Of a stretch of 64,000 nucleotides of DNA, positions 53,240 to 60,785 are shown piece by piece. The first letter of the stretch is position 1; the number at the start of each line of letters is the position of its first letter. The notes under the pieces were generated by a model, which saw only the letters and a list, made by a program, of their open reading frames with translations, ran no database searches and had not been told where the DNA came from. The translations under genes and the position numbers were made by a program. Source of the stretch: Cellvibrio fontiphilus (GTDB lineage: Bacteria > Pseudomonadota > Gammaproteobacteria > Pseudomonadales > Cellvibrionaceae); the NCBI RefSeq assembly GCF_035317345.1, contig NZ_JAYKTU010000002.1; one strand, written 5' to 3'.

Positions 53240-54416
53240 ATACCTGCACTGACATAGAGTCAACCGCTAGCAATGCTTGCTTGCGATATTCAGAGGGTGT
53301 CATTCCCGTTGTACGTTTAAAGAACCGATGGAAAGCTGACTGACTGTTGAAACCGGATTTATACAAAATGTCCAACACCGTATCACCCGCACACTCAGGC
53401 GCTGCCAACAATCGTTTGGCCTCTTCGACCCGCTGGGTATTGATAAATTCGAAAAAATTCTGCCGGTGATGATCATTGATGATGGTGGAAAGCTCGCGCG
53501 GCTTGAGACCTATCTGCTCCGCGAATCGCTCCAGATTGATGTTAGCCTCCATATGCAACTGCAGTTCACGAATACCACGCTCAACTGCTTCGCACTTCTC
53601 GCCCACCTGGGGAATCTCTCGCAACCGATCTTTCTCCGGTGGCGCTGCAGCTACCAAATCGTGCTGCAAAATCCCCCTGGTATTGCGCCAAGCAAACAAA
53701 AATAAACCATTGACCAACAATACCGTCAGGTAATTGTTCAGTATGCCCAGCAAATCATTCGTCTCACCACTGACGTAACCACCCAGAAAATAAGCAACAA
53801 ATGACCAAAACCAGTGGATGAAAAAACCACCTAACACCCAGTCAGCCAGGCGCAATTCATACTCTGAAATACTGGAATACAGCTGTTTTAATTGCTGGCG
53901 CAAACGATATTCAGTGTAAAAACAGGCCAGCACATAAATAAGTGGCGAGCATTTGACTAGAAACCAAACAAACTCCAATGCCGAGCGATCCTGGTCGGAC
54001 AGGCTCGACCAGTGCCAAGGTAACCAATCACGCAGACTCAAGTCATAACTAATGATCAGCACCACCGCCAATAAAGCAGGCGCCAGGTGTATTCCTTGAC
54101 GCCAGCGAAACACATTACAACGGGAGGACAGTGAACGCAGATAAAAGAACAATGCCGGCCCTTGCAGCAACAAGCAAGCCGACAACAACGCGGGCAACAA
54201 GGGGGAATGAGCTATAGCCATACCTTGGAAACCCGTGTTCCAGGTGATGAGCGTCGCAGTAAGCGTTCCAATAACCAACAGGAAAAAAAGCTGTAACAGC
54301 CGTCGCGACTGCTTGCTACCACTGGGCAGCACACCGAGCGCAAGACAAAGTACAGCGGCTTCCAAAATAGTCAGGACGATGACCACTTCATGCAAATTAA
54401 GTAAGAGATCTTTCAT
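53238..54416 (-). CDS. Membrane-anchored AraC-family regulator
   Basis: 392 residues. The N-terminal part (about 1-265) holds around seven hydrophobic helices (e.g. LLQLFFLLVIGTLTATLITW), and the C-terminal 100 residues are an AraC-type double helix-turn-helix: NLERFAEQIGLKPRELSTII and VLDILYKSGFNSQSAFHRFFKRTTGMTPSEYRK. Membrane AraC proteins of this kind often sense sugars or polysaccharide fragments and control CAZyme genes. It lies between two CAZyme genes and is divergent from the large GH16 gene, so it is a candidate regulator of them. Confidence 0.9.
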   Translation of the reverse strand: MKDLLLNLHEVVIVLTILEAAVLCLALGVLPSGSKQSRRLLQLFFLLVIGTLTATLITWNTGFQGMAIAHSPLLPALLSACLLLQGPALFFYLRSLSSRCNVFRWRQGIHLAPALLAVVLIISYDLSLRDWLPWHWSSLSDQDRSALEFVWFLVKCSPLIYVLACFYTEYRLRQQLKQLYSSISEYELRLADWVLGGFFIHWFWSFVAYFLGGYVSGETNDLLGILNNYLTVLLVNGLFLFAWRNTRGILQHDLVAAAPPEKDRLREIPQVGEKCEAVERGIRELQLHMEANINLERFAEQIGLKPRELSTIINDHHRQNFFEFINTQRVEEAKRLLAAPECAGDTVLDILYKSGFNSQSAFHRFFKRTTGMTPSEYRKQALLAVDSMSVQV

Positions 54417-54746
54417 TATTTTTATGCATCCCTAATCTGGCGATAGCCTGCGTTAAACATTCAATCAGCGTTGCGTATCGACGCGGTACTAAATTATCAC
54501 AGCACGCTTTATCGTCACTGACGCAGACCGCATTTTCAACAATGGAACATTCCATTAAACGACTAACCAGCGAAATCCTCCCTCAAGCGGAATCCCATTT
54601 ATGACGTCATAAGTGGGAACTCCCACTTTCCTGATAACCCCGCCAGCAGGAAGCCCGCATTCTGGCCCTCACTTACATTGGATAAGCCATTCGGCTCTGG
54701 CAACCAATCTCCTGTGATTAAAAACAATAATTCCCTTGGAGGAACT
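54417..54746. promoter_or_regulatory. 330-base divergent regulatory region of AraC gene and large GH16
   Basis: No gene. Three palindromes are visible: AATGGAA-CA-TTCCATT (54541-54556), a perfect 14-mer TTATGACGTCATAA (54599-54612) and AAGTGGGA-AC-TCCCACTT (54611-54628). They probably bind one or more regulators of the GH16 gene. Confidence 0.6.
54611..54628. promoter_or_regulatory. Putative CAZyme operator 3 (AAGTGGGA-AC-TCCCACTT)
   Basis: A near-perfect 18-base inverted repeat 119 bases before the start of the large GH16 gene; the arms match the TGGGA/TCCCA core of the motifs before the other two glycoside hydrolase genes. Confidence 0.5.
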
Positions 54747-57700
54747 ATGAAACATCAACTCCCTGCGAGGCTCAACTCGCTGGCATTAAGCATACTTGCG
54801 CTCAGCGCTACCCCCAGCCTGGCAACAGACTACAACGACCCGTGGTGGGCAAGCCCCAATGCCAATACCAGCTTTGTTGACCAGTTTGATGGCGTGAGCA
54901 TTGACCGCAACAAATGGCTGGTGGAAAAAAATATCTTTGTAAACGGCGAAGATATTGATTACCAAGACGTTGAATACCCTGCCGCTGACTGGACCTTCCG
55001 TGTCGGTCAACCGGACGCAGGCGCAAGCGACGGCAAGGTACTGAACCTTAAAGCGCGCTATATGGATGGTCAGATTCAGGACTACTACGGTGGTAACGCC
55101 GGACAAGGCAAGCCGCTGTTTATCCGCGCGGGCCGTATTGAATCGCAAATTACCGATTCATCCACCTTTGTGTACGGCAAGTTTGAAGCGCGCATCAAAA
55201 TGCCACCGGCGCGCAATGGTGAGTTCCCCGCATGGTGGTTATTAGGAAACTTCCCGGATGTGGGTTGGACCGCGTGCCAGGAGTTGGACATTATTGAGTT
55301 CACCGGTGCCAACGCGAGCAAAGCGCCGCAAACCCACTGGTCAGCGCCCTACCCGGCTTATGGCGGCAACCCATTTGGTACCACTTACGCGCAACTGGGC
55401 ATTAACCCGAGCGACCAGTACATCACCTATGGTGTGATCAAAACCCCTGAGTCGGTTGAGTACTACATCAACGGCGTCAAAACTTACACCTGGACCAAAG
55501 CCGAACGCGGCGACCAGCCCTGGCCCTACGTTACCCCGATGCGCATGATCCTCAACCACGCCATTACCCACGTGGAATGGCCGGATGTGGGCAACTACAA
55601 CAAGTTCAGCACCGACGCGAACGTGGCCAACAAAACCGGCTACACCCGCACCACTAACGGCGTGACCGAGTATGAGTACATAGATACCGCGGCCATGAAC
55701 ACCAATATCGGCCGCACCGGTACTGACTTCCTCGTTGATTATGTGGCGCATTGGCCGCTGCCGACTACCGACAGCTGGCACAAGTACATCGACGAAAGCA
55801 AATACAGCTTCTTCCGCCCCACCAACAACACCAAAGGTTTCTACTCGCTGAAAGGCTGGATGGCACCGGTGTCGGTAACGGCAGATGCATACTTGCAGGA
55901 AGGCGATAACGCCTACCGCGACAACAGCGCCAAGAACGCGGCTGACGGCTATGTTGGCTCCAAGTGGGCAACCCCACGCGATGACAACATGCACTCGGTC
56001 ACTATCGATTACGGTGTGGACAAACCGATCAAGTACTTCTGGATCGAGTGGAGCTGGAACCTGCCCAAGTCATACGACATTTACGGCAAAACCTCCTCCG
56101 GCAACTGGGAATACATCCTCAGTTCTGACCAACAGAGCGTAGGTTGGGCAACCCATACCTTTGATGTAAACAAGACTTACCGTTACGTCAAACTCGTTAC
56201 CAAAGGCCGTATTGATAAAGCCGAGCCGATCTGGCTGCTGGAATTCAAAGCCTTTGAAGATGTTGCCAACGTCTATCCAAAACCCGCTGGCACTGCGCAA
56301 GTGGACCGCAGCATCAACCTGCTGGGTAACGGCGCATTCAGCGATGGTTTGGCAGGCTGGCAAGGCGAGAACTACGACGGCTCGGGTGCCGCTTATTCCG
56401 TGGTAAACGGTGAAGCGCGCATCACCGCCGCGGCACAGGGTACTGGCTCAGGTTCTTATCAATTGCACACCTCAGGCTTTGGCTTGAAACGCAATTATCG
56501 CTACCAGGTGAGCTTCCGCGCTCGCGCTGCATCGCCACGCAATATTCAGGTGCGTTTGTCCGAAAACCAATTGAACCCGTCCACCGCTGGCACCTATTTG
56601 CTGCAAACGGTCGCACTGGGTACAACCATGGCGAACTACAGCTTCAATGTGGACTTTACTGCGGGTGATAACGCAGGCCGCCTTGCCTTCCTGTTCGGCA
56701 ATATGGGCAATGCAACCACCTTTATCGATGATGTCGTGATCCGCGAGATCGCCTATATCGGCTCGGGTGATCCATTGGTTCCAGCGATCAGCGCAACCAA
56801 CTTCTCTGGCGCAAGCTCAGGCTGGGAAAGTGAATGGTGGGGTGTTGCCTCACGCGCGGTCGATGGCTCAACCGGCAACAAAGCCAGCGGCCGTCCGGGT
56901 GTGGCAGACAATCAGGACTTGTGGGTCAGCGTGAATATCGACCCTGACTTTGAAGTAAAAGAAGTGTTGGTAGCGGGCGATAAATCTGCACCGCGCAGCC
57001 TTGCCCAGTTCAAAGTGGAATATGGCACCGCCAACAACACCATGATCGACTGGAGCAACAGCAACACCGATGGCAGCTATGAAAGCTTCACCGGCTTCAG
57101 CGCTTATCCGCCCGCGAATGAACGCAACTTCCGCTTCTGGTTCCGCCCACCGGCTGGTCAGGTAGTTGAAGTGGCCGATGTACAGTTGATGGCAGTGGAT
57201 CTGAAACCGCACCGCATCTATGCCATTAATTTGGACGGCGCAGGCAGTATCAGCCCTGCTGGCACCATCCGTTACAGCAAAAACAACACGGATTCCGCGA
57301 CCTATACCTTCACACCACCGGCTGGCAGACAAGTCGCTAACGTGATTGTGGATGGCGTTTCACTGGGTGCATTGAACAGCTACACCTTCAATGCGATCTC
57401 TGCGAGCCACACCATTGCAGTGTCGTTCACCGGATCTGCGCCTGCATCATCAGTCGCCAGCTCCAGCGCGCCTTCATCTACCCCCTCCAGTGTGAGCAGT
57501 TCAAGCGCACCGGCTTCGGTATTGGTATCACAAGGTCGCTCGGTGACTGGCAGCACCAACATGATGCCAGCTGCTAACGCCGTCGATGGCAACCCCGCCA
57601 CCCGCTGGGAATCCAACCACGGAGTCAGCCCAAGCTGGTTGATGGTTGACCTTGGCAGCAGTCGTGCGCTGACCCAAGTGGTTATCGATTGGGAAGCAGC

Positions 57701-58337
57701 CAACGCGGCCAACTATGAAGTGCAAGGTTCTACCAACGGCACCAGCTGGACCACACTGAAAACCGTCACCGGCGGTGCATTCGGTATCCGCACCGATACC
57801 CATGCCGTGAGCGGTAGCTATCGCTATGTACGTGTGTACGCCACTGCACGCAGCACCGGCAACACCTGGGGTTATTCGATCTTTGAATTGAAGGTGTACG
57901 CACAAAATGCAGCCGCCAGCAGCAGTTCAGTATCCAGTAGTGCAACTCCCGCCCTGTTAACACCCGTGAGCGCAACCGCGAGCACGGCCTTAACACCGGC
58001 AGCGAATGCGATCGATAAAAACGGCGGCACCCGCTGGGAATCAGCACACGGGATTGACCCAAGCTGGATTACCTTCGATCTGGGCAGCGCCAAAACCCTG
58101 ACCCAAATTGCCATCGATTGGGAAGCGGCTAACGCAGGTGCTTACACAGTGCAAGGGTCAAACGACAACGCCAACTGGACCACCATCGCAACACGCACTG
58201 GCGGCACCTTTGGCAACCGTACCGATACCGTCACCCTCAGCGGCAACTATCGCTACCTGCGCATTAACGGCACCGCGCGCAGCACTGGCAACCAATGGGG
58301 TTATTCCATCTGGGAGGTGCAAATTACTGGTTATTAA
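54747..58337 (+). CDS. Large secreted GH16 enzyme with several carbohydrate-binding modules
   Basis: 1196 residues from the ATG at 54747 (GGAGG upstream); the frame is open 23 codons earlier. Signal peptide 1-27. GH16 domain about 35-330, with ELDIIEF giving catalytic E179, D181 and E184. Then: an F5/8-type C (CBM32-like) module (about 350-500), a galactose-binding/CBM4_9-like module (about 520-670), another discoidin-like module (about 690-820), a short repeat domain (about 825-895, NLDGAGSISPAGTIRY), a Ser-rich linker, and two closely similar CBM32 modules at the end. It presumably attacks a marine- or plant-type beta-glucan or galactan; GH16 subfamily is not decided. Confidence 0.88.
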   Translation: MKHQLPARLNSLALSILALSATPSLATDYNDPWWASPNANTSFVDQFDGVSIDRNKWLVEKNIFVNGEDIDYQDVEYPAADWTFRVGQPDAGASDGKVLNLKARYMDGQIQDYYGGNAGQGKPLFIRAGRIESQITDSSTFVYGKFEARIKMPPARNGEFPAWWLLGNFPDVGWTACQELDIIEFTGANASKAPQTHWSAPYPAYGGNPFGTTYAQLGINPSDQYITYGVIKTPESVEYYINGVKTYTWTKAERGDQPWPYVTPMRMILNHAITHVEWPDVGNYNKFSTDANVANKTGYTRTTNGVTEYEYIDTAAMNTNIGRTGTDFLVDYVAHWPLPTTDSWHKYIDESKYSFFRPTNNTKGFYSLKGWMAPVSVTADAYLQEGDNAYRDNSAKNAADGYVGSKWATPRDDNMHSVTIDYGVDKPIKYFWIEWSWNLPKSYDIYGKTSSGNWEYILSSDQQSVGWATHTFDVNKTYRYVKLVTKGRIDKAEPIWLLEFKAFEDVANVYPKPAGTAQVDRSINLLGNGAFSDGLAGWQGENYDGSGAAYSVVNGEARITAAAQGTGSGSYQLHTSGFGLKRNYRYQVSFRARAASPRNIQVRLSENQLNPSTAGTYLLQTVALGTTMANYSFNVDFTAGDNAGRLAFLFGNMGNATTFIDDVVIREIAYIGSGDPLVPAISATNFSGASSGWESEWWGVASRAVDGSTGNKASGRPGVADNQDLWVSVNIDPDFEVKEVLVAGDKSAPRSLAQFKVEYGTANNTMIDWSNSNTDGSYESFTGFSAYPPANERNFRFWFRPPAGQVVEVADVQLMAVDLKPHRIYAINLDGAGSISPAGTIRYSKNNTDSATYTFTPPAGRQVANVIVDGVSLGALNSYTFNAISASHTIAVSFTGSAPASSVASSSAPSSTPSSVSSSSAPASVLVSQGRSVTGSTNMMPAANAVDGNPATRWESNHGVSPSWLMVDLGSSRALTQVVIDWEAANAANYEVQGSTNGTSWTTLKTVTGGAFGIRTDTHAVSGSYRYVRVYATARSTGNTWGYSIFELKVYAQNAAASSSSVSSSATPALLTPVSATASTALTPAANAIDKNGGTRWESAHGIDPSWITFDLGSAKTLTQIAIDWEAANAGAYTVQGSNDNANWTTIATRTGGTFGNRTDTVTLSGNYRYLRINGTARSTGNQWGYSIWEVQITGY

Positions 58338-58366
58338 TAAAAATAATTTTCAGTAATCGTTTTAAC

Positions 58367-58392
58367 AACCGCCTGCGCTTTTGCGGGCGGTT
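58367..58392 (+). terminator. Terminator after large GH16 gene
   Basis: AACCGCCTGCGC / GCGGGCGGTT stem, four-base loop and a TTTT tail, 30 bases past the stop and just before the next gene's start. Confidence 0.85.
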
Positions 58393-58414
58393 TTATCAAA
58401 CAATGGACACGACC

Positions 58415-59038
58415 ATGAAAAAATCTCACTCACTCTTTTTATCATTATTGTTATCACTGGGTTTAAGTGCAGCCGCAACAACCCACGCAGCGGTCATCAC
58501 CTTTGATGATTTGCCCGCAACCGAACTTGATGCAATTCCAACCGGTTATCACGGATTTAACTGGGGCGAATCCTTCTTCTCTAATGTATCGTACATCCAT
58601 AAAGATACAGCGCCTGACAGTGGTTATGAAAATGGCGTGGTATCCGGTGACTATGCAGCATTTAACTTTCTCGCATCCACCAGCCTTATCAAAACCACCG
58701 GTAGTGAAACGTTTGATTTCAACGGTGCCTCTTTCGCATCGGCATGGAAAGACAACACCAATTTAATGGTGACCGGATTTTTAAATAACGCTGCTTTATT
58801 CACCCAAACCGTCATCATCAACACCAGCGCAGCACAGTGGTTTGATTTTAATTTCCTCGGAATTAATGCGCTCGAACTGAAAGTGTGGAATTACACACCG
58901 AATGATGGCAACGATTATTATGTGATGGACAACTTCACCTACAACCAATCCACTTCAGTTTCCGAATCATCCTCACTCGCATTATTACTGCTCGGCGTAG
59001 CAGGCGTATTGTTAGGCCGCAAAAACAAAAAAGCCTAG
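58415..59038 (+). CDS. Secreted PEP-CTERM-like protein
   Basis: 207 residues from the ATG at 58415 (another in-frame ATG at 58403). KKSHSLFLSLLLSLGLSA is a signal peptide with likely cleavage after THA. The exported part has FDDLPATELDAIPTGYHGFNWG and a beta-rich pattern (FDFNGASFASAWKDN, GNDYYVMDNFTYN) like DUF-type surface proteins with PEP-CTERM. The end, SVSESSSLALLLLGVAGVLL then GRKNKKA, has the TM-basic tail of the family, but VSES replaces the V-P-E-P. No ribosome binding site is obvious. It follows the GH16 terminator and may use its own promoter. Confidence 0.72.
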   Translation: MKKSHSLFLSLLLSLGLSAAATTHAAVITFDDLPATELDAIPTGYHGFNWGESFFSNVSYIHKDTAPDSGYENGVVSGDYAAFNFLASTSLIKTTGSETFDFNGASFASAWKDNTNLMVTGFLNNAALFTQTVIINTSAAQWFDFNFLGINALELKVWNYTPNDGNDYYVMDNFTYNQSTSVSESSSLALLLLGVAGVLLGRKNKKA

Positions 59039-59066
59039 TCACACACTCTTGTAGCATCCCTGCTTT

Positions 59067-59092
59067 GCCGCTACCAAGCGATTGGTAGCGGC
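59067..59092 (+). terminator. Terminator after PEP-CTERM-like gene
   Basis: GCCGCTACCAA / TTGGTAGCGGC, a perfect 11-bp stem with a four-base loop followed by GTTTTTG and more Ts. Confidence 0.92.
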
Positions 59093-59141
59093 GTTTTTGT
59101 TTTTGGGGTAGATTCCCCATTTTTTTCGGCTGATAACTTCC

Positions 59142-59471
59142 ATGAATAACCCACTCATTTCTACATTCATTGCAGGTTGTGTAATTACCAGCGGCTTACT
59201 TGGCTCCTATTTAATCCAACGTAAACAATTCGTATTACAGTACTGGTTCAATACCGCCTTGCTCTCATTCGGCATAGGTGCAATCTCTACTCTATTGCTC
59301 TGCACCGGCCTCCCCGTTTTTTCTACTTCAATTGCTGTAGCTTTGGGGGTAATTATTTATTTTGCACCACAAGCAAAACATGATGAAAAGCTGGAGCAAG
59401 TGTTAACCTCCATTGCTGGCGGCATTGTGATAGGACTCGTCAGCATGGTCGGATTTGTTATGTGTTGTTAA
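59142..59471 (+). CDS. Small three-helix membrane protein
   Basis: 109 residues, hydrophobic helices at about 5-25, 35-58 and 85-108, with a charged loop (APQAKHDEKLEQ). Not recognised. Followed after 24 bases by the GFA-family gene on the same strand, so possibly co-transcribed. No strong ribosome binding site. Confidence 0.55.
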   Translation: MNNPLISTFIAGCVITSGLLGSYLIQRKQFVLQYWFNTALLSFGIGAISTLLLCTGLPVFSTSIAVALGVIIYFAPQAKHDEKLEQVLTSIAGGIVIGLVSMVGFVMCC

Positions 59472-59495
59472 TGCTTTACAACGAAGGAATTAAAG

Positions 59496-59873
59496 ATGAT
59501 CTACCGAGGCAGCTGCCATTGCGGCGCAATACAATTTGAAGTGGAAGCACCGGACGAGGTTGAAGTCGAAAACTGCAACTGCTCAATCTGCCATATGTCG
59601 GGCTTTTTGCATTTGATCGTGCCTAAACGCAAATTCAAACTTATCCGTGGTGAAGATAACATCACCACCTACAGCTTCAACACTGGCGTAGCAAAACATA
59701 CATTCTGCAAAACCTGCGGCATCAAACCTTTTTATATTCCGCGCTCGAACCCGGATGGTGTAGATGTGAATTTACGCTGTTTAACCTCACAACCGAAAAC
59801 CGTAAAGATTGTGAATTTTGATGGTCAAAATTGGGAGCAACACGCACACAAGGTTGCGCATAAGAGCTTGTAG
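59496..59873 (+). CDS. GFA-family zinc protein (CENP-V/GFA)
   Basis: 125 residues. GSCHCGAIQFEVEAPDEVEV, NCNCSICHMSG and FCKTCGIKPF give the paired Cys sites (C7/C9, C28/C30/C33, two later) that bind zinc in the GFA fold. The family includes glutathione-dependent formaldehyde-activating enzymes, but many members have unknown substrates. AAGGA lies upstream of the ATG. Confidence 0.9.
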   Translation: MIYRGSCHCGAIQFEVEAPDEVEVENCNCSICHMSGFLHLIVPKRKFKLIRGEDNITTYSFNTGVAKHTFCKTCGIKPFYIPRSNPDGVDVNLRCLTSQPKTVKIVNFDGQNWEQHAHKVAHKSL

Positions 59874-59912
59874 GTTGGTGCTGAGCGCAGCGATGCCCAA
59901 CATTACCTACGA

Positions 59913-60107
59913 TCAGTCCTTATACCCAAGTATTCGCGCCGGCAAAAATAACAGCGCTTTTAGAAAGGCAAAGATCGCCTCAAAGGTAATGCCAATGAGC
60001 CGAAACGGAAGCGAGATGAGCCACACAATTGGCCACAACAATAACGCCAGCAGCGCCAGTGGCCAACAGAGTACCCATAGCAACAACCAGCAGATAAATG
60101 TCAGCAT
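59913..60107 (-). CDS. Conserved small membrane protein
   Basis: 64 residues, two long hydrophobic segments, Trp- and Leu-rich (LLLWVLCWPLALLALLLWP). It resembles a short hypothetical membrane family seen in pseudomonads and xanthomonads. The function is unknown. It is the only minus-strand gene in this part of the window. Confidence 0.6.
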   Translation of the reverse strand: MLTFICWLLLWVLCWPLALLALLLWPIVWLISLPFRLIGITFEAIFAFLKALLFLPARILGYKD

Positions 60108-60276
60108 ATTGCCCTCGTTTGTTAATGCTGTTTTTGGCTTAGACGTCGATTAGCCTGAACTGGATTCACCCCAGGAGCAATGGCAAAGCATATTCAGATT
60201 GCACCGCATTCCGCTACACTCCACGCAGACTACACTGGTAACGGCCTGAACTTTTCTTCCACTCCCAGAGCGCACT

Positions 60277-60726
60277 ATGAAACCCATCTACGTTCCTTTA
60301 TTTGCTTTTACTTTTGGTCTAATTGCCTGCACCAGCCAACCAAAACCCCAGGAAAAAAATGCCGATGCTGAACTGGCCGATGCGCTGGGCGCTGTATTTG
60401 GGGAGCGAAAAAAGCCGGATATGACCGAAGTAGAACAACACCCGCTCGGCTCGGCAGAAAACCCGGTGCGAGTTGCCATGCCGATTGGCCAGCGCGATTA
60501 TCTGGCACGTTTGGTATGCGAAAACGGCGAGCGGGTGTCCGCCTTTGCGCGTGAGGGCAGCGCCGGCATTGGCCCCTACGGTTCAATGATGGATGTGTAT
60601 ACGGTGCTGTGCGACACCTACCAAGGTGTGGTCGAGCACAGTGTTTATCTGGATATGTACCATGCCGATTATGAAGAAACCCGCCCTGCAAAAGGTTTCA
60701 AAGCGCTGGTGCCGCATAAAAAATAA
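60277..60726 (+). CDS. Lipoprotein of unknown function
   Basis: 149 residues. The lipobox LIAC at residues 15-18 predicts signal peptidase II processing and lipidation of C18. The rest is soluble with a conserved-looking core (NPVRVAMPIGQRDYLARLVCENGE and GPYGSMMDVYTVLC, two Cys that could pair). No family recognised. It precedes the long TPR gene by about 60 bases, possibly one operon. Confidence 0.72.
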   Translation: MKPIYVPLFAFTFGLIACTSQPKPQEKNADAELADALGAVFGERKKPDMTEVEQHPLGSAENPVRVAMPIGQRDYLARLVCENGERVSAFAREGSAGIGPYGSMMDVYTVLCDTYQGVVEHSVYLDMYHADYEETRPAKGFKALVPHKK

Positions 60727-60785
60727 CTCATCGCCTGACTTTTTAGCATCAATTGAAAATTCTATAACAACACTGAGTAGACGAT

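Noticed and set aside
58295..58414. First 40 codons of the PEP-CTERM-like ORF
   Set aside because: They overlap the GH16 end and the terminator, and the signal peptide begins cleanly at 58415.
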